Assembly (NCBI GenBank): GCA_963725415.1
Contig: CAVRZY010000035.1
Location: forward strand, 1 to 64,000
Direction: 5' to 3'
From: CAVRZY01 sp963725415
GTDB lineage: Bacteria; Acidobacteriota; Terriglobia; Bryobacterales; Bryobacteraceae
Length of the DNA stretch: 64,000 bases
Shown: piece by piece, positions 1 to 9,262 of the stretch
How positions within the stretch are numbered: position 1 is the first letter of the stretch
Layout: each line of letters opens with the position of its first letter
Notes under the pieces: generated by a model
Seen by the model: only the letters and a program-made list of their open reading frames with translations
What the model was told of the DNA's origin: nothing
Databases searched by the model: none
Translations under genes and position numbers: made by a program

Positions 1-1426
1 GCAAGCCGCCGTACGCAGACGGCGACTGCGGGTTGGGCAGGAACGCTCCGAAGCCGGTGAGAGTCGCAGTGGCGAAGCGCAGTTGGGGAACAAAAGGCGA
101 GGAAGATTCCGTCTTCACTTCCACGTTGGTCTCGAGCGCGGTTTGAGATGGGACCTGAAGTAGGATCACGGTCGGCGACACGGAAACCAGCGGGCTATCC
201 ACGCCGTTCACGTTTACCCAGACCCCGCCCAGCGAGCGCGGCAACGGGAATGAGTCGGCCGCATACACCCGGTCGCTGAAGCCCGCACCCGGGAGGTAAT
301 AGAGGCAGCCGGTGGTCATGCGGCTAATCAAGCCGATCTGCGGCGTGCGGCCGAGCCGCTCCTGCGCCTCGCCGGTATCCAGGTTGATGCGGTAGAGCCG
401 CGCCGCGCCGGAGAAATACCATGCCACCTTGCCATCGTCGGACATCGCCGCGGAAAGCACGCCGGTACTGTCATCGCTGACCTGCCGTGGTTCGCCGCTC
501 TGGGTGTCGATGGTGTAGATCTGGGGCAACCCCGAAGCGTCGGAGAGAAACATGGCGCGGCGGCCATCGACGCTCAGATAGGGGGTGTGGCTATCGGCGC
601 CCGGCAGCGCAGCGAGCGCGCTGTCGCGCTGTTCGGCAATGCGGTACATCCGAATCGAGCGCCGGGCGGTGAACCAATCGTACGTGGAATACACCACGAT
701 GCGAGCCGCGGAGTCGATCACCGCTTCACTCGCGTAGCCCTGGCTGGCTTGCACCGCTGTCACTGCCGGGCCTCGGATGAGGTAGAGGGACCCGTAGGCC
801 GATACGGCGGTGCCGTCATCCGCGATGGTACGGCTTCCACCCAAGTCGTAGAAACCGGCTGGCGCACATCGCTCCGGGCGGGTCTCCTGTCCGGTTTGAA
901 GGTCCACCACGTAGGCGCAGCCCGATCCCGGCGTTCCGTCCGCGTAGATCAGCAGATACCGCCCGTTTCCGCTGAGGCGTCCGGCCCCGGTTATGTCGAT
1001 GGCCCCGCCTGGCAGGCCGGTGATCGTGGTCTGCAAAGTAGTTGCGGAGGCACAGGCCGAGGCGCCGAGGCATTGTCTCTGCCCGGTGACGGCTACCACG
1101 ATGCCGTCCCGGCTGGTCTGGGGGCGAGAAAGATTGAAATAATTCGTAAAGCGCATCTGGCCCGGGCCGGTGACCGGTGGGGGATCGATCCGGGGCCGCT
1201 CCAGGTACAATTGAAGCCCTTCTGGGCCGATTCGATAGATGCGCGCAAGCGCCCCGCCGGGTTGCGCGGCTTCTGCGCTCTCCCTGCGGGCCAGTGTTGA
1301 CGCGAAATACGCGGCGCCGCCATCGCCCGCAGTGGCGAGGTCAAAAATGTCCTTCTGGCCGGCCGCACTCCCAACTGCCGCGAGCAACAGCAGCACAGCC
1401 CGCATCAGCTTCAGGGTAGCGCACAT
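1..1426 (-). CDS. Secreted beta-propeller-like protein with TIGR03437 C-terminal domain (3' end outside window)
   Basis: The minus-strand frame beginning with ATG at 1426 stays open to the window edge, so the C-terminus is missing. Residues 1-23 form a signal peptide (MCATLKLMRAVLLLLAAVGS, then a cut before QKD). The middle describes sequential reports typical of a TolB/WD40-like propeller; this is inferred from composition, not from clear blades. The last visible part (about 300 to 3) contains the stretch RVYAADSFPLPRSLGGVWV and then VSVSPTVILLQVPSQ, which is the pattern of the TIGR03437 domain found in great number in Solibacter relatives. The function is unknown; such proteins are exported and probably cell-surface attached. 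It lies directly downstream of a symporter remnant and the large receptor, all on the minus strand. Confidence 0.75.
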   Translation of the reverse strand, partial: MCATLKLMRAVLLLLAAVGSAAGQKDIFDLATAGDGGAAYFASTLARRESAEAAQPGGALARIYRIGPEGLQLYLERPRIDPPPVTGPGQMRFTNYFNLSRPQTSRDGIVVAVTGQRQCLGASACASATTLQTTITGLPGGAIDITGAGRLSGNGRYLLIYADGTPGSGCAYVVDLQTGQETRPERCAPAGFYDLGGSRTIADDGTAVSAYGSLYLIRGPAVTAVQASQGYASEAVIDSAARIVVYSTYDWFTARRSIRMYRIAEQRDSALAALPGADSHTPYLSVDGRRAMFLSDASGLPQIYTIDTQSGEPRQVSDDSTGVLSAAMSDDGKVAWYFSGAARLYRINLDTGEAQERLGRTPQIGLISRMTTGCLYYLPGAGFSDRVYAADSFPLPRSLGGVWVNVNGVDSPLVSVSPTVILLQVPSQTALETNVEVKTESSSPFVPQLRFATATLTGFGAFLPNPQSPSAYGGL

Positions 1427-1534
1427 ATGGCGTCCCGCGACGCTCGTATAGCCTCCGGGGGCTGCGCCCGGAGCGGATAAGCCCGCAGCGGCACGCTGAG
1501 GCCTGCGTCACGGGTCGCCCCTTGACTCCGTGTC

Positions 1535-1672
1535 TCACTTCTGGGATGCACTCCGCTCCAGGCCTGCAATCGCAACCCCGGCCAGGACCACTAGGACGCA
1601 CCCGATCACGTTGTACCAGACGAAAGCGATCTTGGTAGGTGGGTGGATGGTCGGCCACTCGGAAAAAATTAA
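1535..1672 (-). pseudogene. C-terminal remnant of a sodium:solute symporter
   Basis: In one minus frame ending at TGA 1535-1537 the sequence reads WPTIHPPTKIAFVWYN, then VIGCVLVVLAGVAIAGLERS. This closely matches the last transmembrane segment of the intact symporter at 10890-12605 (YLWYNVIGCLVVVATALAIS). No start codon or upstream part exists: the frame runs straight into the stop codon of the receptor at 1700. I infer the leftover 3' end of a second symporter gene whose body was deleted, joining its tail to the receptor gene. It is too short to function. Confidence 0.55.
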
Positions 1673-1699
1673 GGCGCCTGAACGAGCATGATCAACCGC

Positions 1700-4600
1700 T
1701 CAGAAGTCCAGGTGCAAGCCGAACTGCAGGACTCGGGGCGGATAGTTCGTCTGCGCGCCGATCACGCCGAAGGTCGCCGGGGCTTGCAGGCTGACGGTCG
1801 GATCATCGAATACGGGGTGATTGAAAAAGTTGAAGAACTGCCCGTTCAGGGTGAAGCTCATCCGCTCGGTGAGCCGGAACTTGCGCATGAGAGTGAGGTC
1901 CAGGTTCCAGCGGTTCAGGCCACGTAGCTGGCCGCCACCGTTGCTGGTGGTATCCAGGCTGACCATTGTCGGACGGAAGGAGGCGTAAACTGCGCTGGGA
2001 TCGGCGAAGATGTTCAACCCGCTGCCGCCGCGCCCCGGATCGCCCCCGATGCCGACCTGCGTCTGGGGATTGCCGGTCACGCCCGAGTGTACACTGTTGC
2101 CGAAGGTGTTCTTGGTGAGCAGGATGGCGCCGCCTCCACGAGCGCCGTTGCCCTGGCCGAACTCCTGTCCGGAGCCGGTCACCACGCGCAGGGGGAGCCC
2201 GGTGTAAGCGGTGAAAATGGGCGCGACCGCCCAGCCCTGGACCAGGTAGTTCAGGACCCCCCGCTTGCCGCGGCCGAACGGCAGCTCGTACATTCCCAAC
2301 AGGTTGAAGACAAACTTACGGTCGAAGAGCGAGTTGCCGTAATCATAGTGCAAGTCGAATGCATTGGCGTTAGCGGTGTCCTGGTCCTGGTTGTAACCGG
2401 CCGTGTCCAGTGAGTGCCCGTAGGTGAAATTCGCATCCAGGGTGAGACCTTTGAAGTTGCGGACCCGGTAGGACACAAAGCCGGCGTTGTAGTTGGAGTA
2501 TCCCTGGCTGGCCCAGAACCAGTAAGTGCCGACCTGGTTGGTGACGGGGGTTGCCGGACCAAATACGAAGGATGGCTGGATGCCGTTCCACAACTCTCGG
2601 ACGCGGGTGTTCAGCAGGGAACCACTAAAGCGTGAGACGACCCCGGCGGTGCAGTTGGGGTTGGGAGCTGTGCACAACGCGCTTCCGGCCAGCGCATTCT
2701 CGAAAAACGGCTGCGGGGTGACGGCCGCGGCGCTCACGCCGCTGCGGACCTGGGCGGCGAGCGTGTCAAAGGCTTGGGCGAAACTCTGGCCACCCCGCAC
2801 CATAAACAAGGGCACCTGGTTCAGCTCAGAGGCGAGTAGAGGTGCGAGGCGGTGCGCCGCACGTAACCGATCTCGAGCAGTGAGTTCCCGGGGAGTTCGC
2901 GCTGAATGGTAAAGTTCCACTGGTTGTTCTTCCCTGGGACCCAATGCGGGTCGATCTCGTACGACGACTGGGCGTAGGGCTGGTTGGCGGCGGCGAATCC
3001 GGACACGCCAGGAATCAGCGGGACGATGGCCTTGCCCGAGAGCGCCTGGATGGGCACGGTGCTGCCGTCAACGCCAATGCGAAAAGCGGTGGTCGGGTCT
3101 GTTCCGGAGTTGCCCTTGCACTGCCCGTCGCGCGAAGGTCCCACGCATTGCACGGGCTGGCCGAAGCCCAGGCCTTGCAAGGGATCGATGGTCTTCTGGA
3201 CTCCGTTCAACCGATCGAACAGGCGCGCGTAGCCTCCACGGAACACGGTTCTCTTGCCGCCGAAGATCTTGCCCAAGAAACCAGAACTGATCTGCGGGGC
3301 CCAGGCGACCGACAGGCGCGGGGCGACCGTGTCCCAGACGGTATCATAAGGGGACTGGCGCCCGGTGAACTTGATCGGCGCGAAGCCCAGCGTCGGGTTG
3401 TAGACCTGGCCGTTGAGGGCCGCTTGCCGGCGGCGGTCCAGATAGTCTTCCGGAATGATCACGCGGTTGTCCGAGTCGAGCGATAGGATCTGCTTGCCAT
3501 CGGCCTCGGTGGGTGGCGGTTCGACGGACCAGTTCAGGCCGTAGCTCAGGGTCAAGCTCGGACGGATATGCCAGGAATCGTTCGCGTAGAGGCTGAAATT
3601 GCTGTAAGTGACGATGGTGGACAGCCTGGTTCCCGGCGTCGCTTGCAGACTGGCGTCCCGGGTGCCCATCACGAATCCCGAATCCACCAGGCCGAGCGCC
3701 TGGGCGTAGAACAGGTTCCAGTTGCTGGACTGGCTGGAGGGCAGGCAATTGGTGGTCAGGGCGCTGGTGCAGGTAGGCGGCCGGTTGGCGGTCGGGATGA
3801 TGACGCCGGTGGCGGTGGTGACGTTGTAGAGCGGTTGAAGCAAGGCACCTTGGGAATCGTCGCGATTGAAGTTCACGCCCGTGTGAGCGTAGGTCCCGCC
3901 GAAACGGAAAAAGTGCGTGCCGCGCTGCCAGGAGAGGTTCTCCCGGAAAGCCGGGGTGTGGCTGTTCCAGGCGCGCTGGCGGGTCTGCCCGACCCCCAGG
4001 TTGACCGGATCCATGCCGCCGACCACTAGCGCCGCGGCCGTACCGGGGACTTGGGGCGTGGCGCCGGCGGTGGGCCAGCTCCACCAGTCGCGCAGAAAGC
4101 TGAAGCTGGATTCGTTGGTCAGATTGGCCGTCAGGATGCCCGTCACACTCAGCACCAGGTACCGCGGCTGCCGCGGAGTCGTCGAGGTGACAGCGGGAAC
4201 TCCCTTGGTGTTGCCGGGCACCAGGCCACCGATATCGAACTGCCGGTTGGCCGCCGCCATTTCCTTGTAGAGGCGGTAGCTGCCCACGGCCTGCCAGTTC
4301 GAACCGAAGGAGTGGTCAAGGCGAATCACGCCGAAGTCACCGCTGTTCGGCATGGCGGCGGCGCCGGTGAAGCCGATGGTGTTCAGCCCGTCGCCCAGGC
4401 TGGAGTCAGTGCCGGCAGGCAGGTACTTGTTCCAAATGGATCCGACCACCGGGTTCAGGCCCACCCCGCGCGGGTCGCAAGGCTGATTGCCCTGCGGGCC
4501 GCATTGCTGCGACGTGGCCAGGTTGTAAGAGATGAGGTTGCCGGAGGCATCCCGGAACCGGAGGATCCCCTGGCGCAGCGTATCCGTGGGCACGGTGCGC

Positions 4601-5583
4601 GAGACCTGGAAATTGTTCACGAGTCTCCGGCCTTCATAGTGCGCGTAGAAGAAGGTCTTGAAGGACTCGGGCAGGCCGGGGAAATAGCCGCCCAGACTGG
4701 CGCCGAAACGGTTGTCTTTGCTTTCGGGCCGGATCTGGCGCAGCCGGTTGCGGGCCCAGGTGTTAGCGTTCACGTTGTCGTTCTGGAGGTACTCGTACAC
4801 CGAGCCGTGAAAGGCGTTGCTGCCGCGCTTGGTCACCACCACGGTTTCGCTGCCGGCAGAGCCGCTGAAACTCGCCGTGGGGTTGCTGGTGGCCACGCGG
4901 AATTCCTGGATGCTCTCCACCGGCGTGGGAATCGGCCCCTCCTGCGTTCCTTGGAAGTTGCTGTAGTAGTCTGAATTCCCCGAGACGGCGTTGGTGATGT
5001 TGCCGCCGTCCAGCACGATCATGTTCTGGTCGCTGCGCGCCCCGGCCACCTGGCCGCCGTAGTAGCCGGCCTGGTTGGCGCCCTGCTGGGGAACGGCGGT
5101 GGGTTGCAGCAGCAGCAGGGCAGTAACGCTGCGCTGGAGAGTAGGCAGCCAGAGCAGGGTGTCCCCGCCGATGGTGCTGCCGATGGTCGAGTCGAGCGTC
5201 TGGAGCTCGGCGCCCGGGGTGACGGTCACCTCGACGGTCTGCTGCGCCTGGCCTACTTGAAGTTCGATGTCGATGGTGTACGATTTGCCGACCTCGACCA
5301 CCACCGTTGGCACCAGCGATTGCCGGAAGCCCGTGGAGCCGACTCGGACCGAGTAAGTGCCCGGCGCCACCCCGACGAAGACATATCGCCCCACGGCGTT
5401 GGTGGCGACTGTGCGGACCACGCCGGTGGCGGTGTCTTGCAGTTCGACGCTGGCGCCGGGTACCACAGCGCCCGATTGGTCAGTCACCAACCCCAATACC
5501 GTTCCTGTGTTGGTGGTCTGCGTCCACGCCAAAGCGGAACACAGCAGAAGAAAACTGGCAGCCAGTGCATATTGAGCTCGCAT
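1700..5583 (-). CDS. TonB-dependent receptor-like outer-membrane protein with carboxypeptidase-regulatory-like domain, frameshifted
   Basis: Start ATG at 5583 follows a good AAGGGAG ribosome site. Residues 1-22 are a signal peptide. About 25-115 form a CnaB-like regulatory fold (GLVTDQSGAVVPGASVEL, GRYVFVGVAPGTYSVRV), about 120-260 a plug-like region, and the rest a long beta-barrel ending in a hydrophobic LHLDF terminus. This is the oversized receptor class (about 1,100-1,300 residues) abundant in Acidobacteriota, thought to import oligosaccharides or peptides. The frame stops at 2821 after HLYSPLS, while the next frame continues ELNQVPLFM to the stop at 1700. One missing G near 2825-2832 (CTGAGCTG for CTGGAGCTG) explains it. 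The rest of both frames is intact, so recent mutation or consensus error is likelier than decay. Confidence 0.85.
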
Positions 5584-5764
5584 ACAGTACTCCCTTCACT
5601 GCTTGGTTTAAGGAATCATGCCTGGGATTTCCATCTTGGAGTCCCCGGTGGCCCAAGTATACATCAACCTCGCTCTGTTTGAGCAGTTCCAGCCCGGTTC
5701 CCAGCGGATTTCTTCCAAGAGGACCGGTCGCATCGTGGACAAGATTGGATTCCCTTGTTGTGTG

Positions 5765-5897
5765 GTAATGCCTCAGGCTCGGGGGCCGTGGGACAAGCTT
5801 CAGCTTGTCTCGGGCGGTATTCGAAAGGGGTCCGGACAGGCTGGAAGCCTATCCTACCCGGCTGCACAGGCTATTGCCCCCGAGACTGAAGCATTAC
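5765..5897 (+). mobile_element. 133-bp palindromic element, family A copy 1
   Basis: Begins GTAATGCCTCAG and ends with the inverse GCATTAC. It is nearly identical over its whole length to the copies at 21991 and 26921. Flanking octamers GTTGTGTG (5757-5764) and GCTGTGTG (5898-5905) differ at one base and look like an 8-bp target duplication. The inside contains further inverted segments (AAGCTTCAGCTT; AGGCTGAAAGCCT). No transposase is encoded, so it would be a non-autonomous, MITE-like element. It lies in the gap between the receptor start (5583) and the hydrolase stop (5976); nothing else recognisable is in that gap. Confidence 0.8.
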
Positions 5898-5975
5898 GCT
5901 GTGTGCAATTGTACTCCTGAAGCAGGTGGGGCAGGCGTGCGAAGCGCTATTCAGAATTAAAGATCTTTTATCCTT

Positions 5976-7832
5976 CTACCTCGGAATGATGGGCAGGATG
6001 AGGTGGGACGGGTGAGCGGCGTCGTGATAGATGGTGTTGGTGGCCGTGATCATGCGGCGATGGGCGTTGAGCGGTTCGCCGGTGTTGGGGTTGACGTCGA
6101 AGCGGGGGAAGTTGCTGCTGGAGATGTCCAGGCGGATGCGGTGTCCGGCTTTGAACAGGTTGGAAGTCGGATAGAGCTGGATGGTTAACTCGTAGATCGC
6201 GCCCGGCTTCATTAGTTCCTGTTTCTCCAAAGAGTTGCGGAAGCGCGCCCGGATGATGCCGTCTTCCAGGTTCATGTCGATGCCGGCGGGAAAGTCCGAC
6301 GAAGGCGGGTGAACGTCGATCAGCTTGGCGGTGAAATCCGTGTCCAGGGCCGAAGAGGAGGCCCACAGCTTCACGTCGATCGGGCCGGTGACCTCGACAT
6401 CCTGGGCCAGCGGCGGGGACATGAAGACCAGCACGTCCCGGCGGGCCGAGAGCGGCAGGGCATCTTTGCAGTTCCAGACGTGCTCGCCGCATTTCTGGTC
6501 CCAGGCGCCCTGGAGCAGGATGCCGGCGCCGGAAGAGATATTCCCTCCGATGGTGGGCACCGGATTGTGCGGGTCGAAGTCGTAGCTGGTGGAGCTTCCG
6601 GGCTGGCTGGGTTTGTCAGGAGTGAGCCTGCCGTCCGCCCGCAGATAATAGGGCGTGAAGCGCGTGCGCGCCAGCGGCCACTCCCTCTCCTCGCGCCACG
6701 CGCCGCCGTGCAGGTGCCGCCCGGAGGCGGTTTTGACTTCGCTGCCGCCGCCCATCACGAAGATCTTCACCGGCGCTTCGTTCTCCACACCGTTGGGCGC
6801 GTCTTTTAGCCAGCGGTCGTACCAGCGCAACCGGAACTGAAGCCCATTGATCGCCGCCTCCGGTCCGAAGTCCGCCTGGCCGTGGGCCGAAGCGGCGTGC
6901 GCGCCGTGAATCCAGGGCCCCAGGATCATCTTCTGCGGACTCTTGTGGTGCTCGGCAAGGGCCATGTAGCTCATGGTGGTCTGACGCCCCCAGGAATCGT
7001 ACCAGCCTCCGATCAGGTACACGGGGATGTCCTTGTAGCGGGCCACCTGATCCACCACGCCGAAGCCCGGCTGCTTCCAGTAGGCGTCGTTCTGGCCGTG
7101 ACTCATGGCCCACACCAGCCACTCTTCGTACTCCGGCGCCAACCGGAGGGGGGTCATCCCTTTCCGTAAGGGCAGGCTGAGAAGGTACTGGCGGACGTTC
7201 TTCGCGGCCTCTTCCAGAGCCGCCCGCGTGGCCGGGTCGCGCGAGGCGCGGCTGCCGCTGGGCGCGCCGATGGTGAAGATCCAGTTCATGAAACGCAGCT
7301 CGAAGGCCCCGCCGTTGCGCATCCCGAAGTAGCCCGCGTTGGCGACCGCATCGACCGGCACCATGGCTTTCAGGCCCGGGGGATTGGAGAGGGCCAGGGC
7401 ATGTTGCGTGCCGCCCGGGTAGGAGGTGCCCAGCGTGGCGAACCCGCCGTCGCTCCAGGGCTGCCTGACGATCCAGGAGGCCGTGTCAAACCCGTCCGCC
7501 ACGTCGTCGGTCATCATGTGCCAGACGCCTTCGGAGTGGTAGCGCCCGCGGGTATCCTGCGCGATAGCCACGTACCCGTGACTGGCATAATAAGGCGCCC
7601 AACTGCTGCCGGCTTGATTCTTGTCGTAGGGCGTGCGCTCGAGGACGGCGGGAAACTTGCGCTCCAGCCGCGCGCCGTTGTGCGCCGGAAAATAGAGATC
7701 GGCGGCCAACCGCACCCCGTCCCGCATCGGTACCATCACGTCCTTCTCGAGCGCGTACAGGCCGGGGTCGATCTTGGGGTTCTGCGCCGCGGCTGACCAA
7801 GCCAGCAGCAGAAAGATGATCAGCGCAAACAT
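5976..7832 (-). CDS. Secreted CocE/NonD-type alpha/beta hydrolase (X-Pro dipeptidyl-peptidase S15 family)
   Basis: About 618 residues. ATG at 7832 is chosen because it directly precedes a signal peptide (MFALIIFLLLAWSAAAQ); the frame is open further upstream only because it reads through a tandem repeat. The nucleophile elbow is GTSYPGG with Ser137, and VAIAQDTRGRYHSEG before it is the usual strand of this family. The second half (EVTGPIDVKLWASS, then RLDISSSNFPRFDVNP) is the jelly-roll C-terminal domain of PepX/CocE enzymes. These are serine hydrolases that cleave acyl bonds of esters, beta-lactams or X-Pro peptides; the substrate here cannot be told. Probably periplasmic. Transcribed toward the receptor gene, 390 bp away with a mobile repeat between. 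Confidence 0.9.
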   Translation of the reverse strand: MFALIIFLLLAWSAAAQNPKIDPGLYALEKDVMVPMRDGVRLAADLYFPAHNGARLERKFPAVLERTPYDKNQAGSSWAPYYASHGYVAIAQDTRGRYHSEGVWHMMTDDVADGFDTASWIVRQPWSDGGFATLGTSYPGGTQHALALSNPPGLKAMVPVDAVANAGYFGMRNGGAFELRFMNWIFTIGAPSGSRASRDPATRAALEEAAKNVRQYLLSLPLRKGMTPLRLAPEYEEWLVWAMSHGQNDAYWKQPGFGVVDQVARYKDIPVYLIGGWYDSWGRQTTMSYMALAEHHKSPQKMILGPWIHGAHAASAHGQADFGPEAAINGLQFRLRWYDRWLKDAPNGVENEAPVKIFVMGGGSEVKTASGRHLHGGAWREEREWPLARTRFTPYYLRADGRLTPDKPSQPGSSTSYDFDPHNPVPTIGGNISSGAGILLQGAWDQKCGEHVWNCKDALPLSARRDVLVFMSPPLAQDVEVTGPIDVKLWASSSALDTDFTAKLIDVHPPSSDFPAGIDMNLEDGIIRARFRNSLEKQELMKPGAIYELTIQLYPTSNLFKAGHRIRLDISSSNFPRFDVNPNTGEPLNAHRRMITATNTIYHDAAHPSHLILPIIPR

Positions 7833-7936
7833 AGCGCAACGCCGCCAGTATACACCCGCGCCGTACCACCATTGGGCCTCATCCCTTTGCGGCTGGGGAA
7901 GATTCCGCGTGTTGGCCACTTTCGGGGTCGCCGGCC

Positions 7937-8052
7937 AATTGACGATTGACTCATTGAGGATTGACTCATTGAGGATTGACTCATTGAGGATTGACTCATT
8001 GACGATTGAGGATTGGGGCGTCCTGCTGCGCCAGACACAGCAATCGTCAATT
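7937..8052. repeat. Tandem 15-bp repeats bracketed by a 12-bp inverted repeat
   Basis: Four head-to-tail copies of GATTGACTCATTGAG (7944-8003, the last with a final C) are followed by partial units to 8016. The block is bracketed by AATTGACGATTG (7937-7948) and its exact inverse CAATCGTCAATT (8041-8052). It lies in the untranslated region upstream of the hydrolase start. Because the unit is 15 bp it stays open on the minus strand as an ILNES pentapeptide repeat, but no start or ribosome site supports translation. Confidence 0.7.
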
Positions 8053-8069
8053 CCCCCGGCACGGCGAGT

Positions 8070-8204
8070 GCATCGTCCGATTAGTCTTTTGGAGTATCCG
8101 GTTCGGGGCAAAACGGGTACAGGCAACCAATTGCCCACTGCGCAATTGGACCCTGTCCCCGTTTTGCGCGGTCTCGATACCAGAAGGCACTTATCGGACG
8201 ATGC
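8070..8204. repeat. Long imperfect palindrome (REP-like element)
   Basis: Outer arms GCATCGTCCGAT (8070-8081) and ATCGGACGATGC (8193-8204) are exact inverses. Inner arms share GCAAAACGGG-ACAGG and meet at a CAATTG...CAATTG centre, so nearly the whole 135 bp can fold into one cruciform. It separates the hydrolase promoter region from the HprK-like gene, whose stop codon at 8206 abuts the right arm. It may serve as a transcription end or be a mobile palindrome; no coding capacity. Confidence 0.6.
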
Positions 8205-8205
8205 G

Positions 8206-9189
8206 CTAGGTTGTAGCGCCGGGCGAGGCGTTCGTCTTGCGCAGGAACTCGATTAACGTGCGGGCGTTCTGTTGAAGATCGCGGCCGAGGATGAGCTGGT
8301 ATCGGGAGGAGCGGCGCAGCAGCCGGAGGCTGTTGCGGAGCCGGGACCAAGCCACCCCGGCTTTGCCCGCCAGCTCGACGAGGCCGCGGTGAAAGACGAA
8401 TTCCATGCCCTGGAACAGGCCCAATCCAACCACGCAATTCGTCACCATGGCCCGCGTGGCTTGCGCCAGGCTGGCCGGCATGATCTCGCAACTGCGGGAG
8501 AGGCTGCGCCGGCCCAGGAAGATCACGCCCGGGTCGGCAGAAGGACACACCCGGTCGGCGAAGTATTCGTAGTTGACCAGAATCTTGGGCCCGAACTCCA
8601 TGCGGCTGACTCTGCGGAGCTGGTGCTCCGGAATCTGGCCCTGGCTGCCCGGCAGAAGGCCCAAGTGGAGGGGAAAGCAGTGGATCCTGCCACTGCGGTC
8701 CACCAGCGGGGAATCATCCGAGAGCAGCTTGACTTCCGGATACTTGAGCAGCTCGGCAGCCAGCGTGCTCTTGCCACCGCCCATGGGCAGGAGCACCAGC
8801 ACGGCCCGGCCTGCCACGCTGATGGCCAGCGCGTGAATGCGATGCATGCGCCGGGCGTCCAGAAACTCCGAGATTTGGGACAGCAGAAACAGGTAGGCGG
8901 CTTCGTAGAGCAGCTCGTCTTGCAGGCTGTAAATGCGGAAGTCACCGGTCTTGCGATCATGGATGGCCAGGGCCTGTCCCGAGTAGTCGATGAAAGTCAG
9001 CTCGCCGTTCCGGAGCGACACGTTGCGCGGCGTGTACACCGTGGCGGGGCGCGAAGGCGCGGAGTGGTAGGGCGGGTCTTCGTGATGCAACTCCAGAACG
9101 ACGGGACTTACCACGCGCTGGGCGCGGAAATAGGCGAAGTCCGCCGCCAGGCCATCCAGAGCCGGCGCCGACGAGCCGCGAGCCTCCAC
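8206..9189 (-). CDS. HPr kinase/phosphorylase-like P-loop protein
   Basis: A Walker A motif LPMGGGKSTLA (Lys140) is followed by LLSDDSPLV (Asp158-159), the arrangement of the HprK C-terminal kinase fold in stand-alone HprK-related proteins. The N-terminal HPr-kinase domain is absent and the rest is not recognisable, so phosphorylation of HPr cannot be claimed. The listed start is GTG at 9189. The frame remains open and protein-like upstream (RFNVYGYEVEARG), so the true start probably lies up to about 25 codons earlier, close to the stop of the upstream glycosyltransferase (9263); no ATG exists there in this frame. Last gene of the long minus-strand cluster. Confidence 0.7.
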   Translation of the reverse strand: MEARGSSAPALDGLAADFAYFRAQRVVSPVVLELHHEDPPYHSAPSRPATVYTPRNVSLRNGELTFIDYSGQALAIHDRKTGDFRIYSLQDELLYEAAYLFLLSQISEFLDARRMHRIHALAISVAGRAVLVLLPMGGGKSTLAAELLKYPEVKLLSDDSPLVDRSGRIHCFPLHLGLLPGSQGQIPEHQLRRVSRMEFGPKILVNYEYFADRVCPSADPGVIFLGRRSLSRSCEIMPASLAQATRAMVTNCVVGLGLFQGMEFVFHRGLVELAGKAGVAWSRLRNSLRLLRRSSRYQLILGRDLQQNARTLIEFLRKTNASPGATT

Positions 9190-9262
9190 CTCGTATCCGT
9201 AAACGTTGAAGCGAGCACCACCGCGGCTGGGGCGGCCTCGAATGCATTGCTGCCAGTGATCA

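Noticed and set aside
7944..8003. CRISPR array
   Set aside because: The 15-bp units are directly adjacent with no spacers.
7833..8138. N-terminal extension of the CocE-like protein with ILNES repeats
   Set aside because: It reads through tandem repeat DNA; the internal ATG 7832 begins a proper signal peptide.
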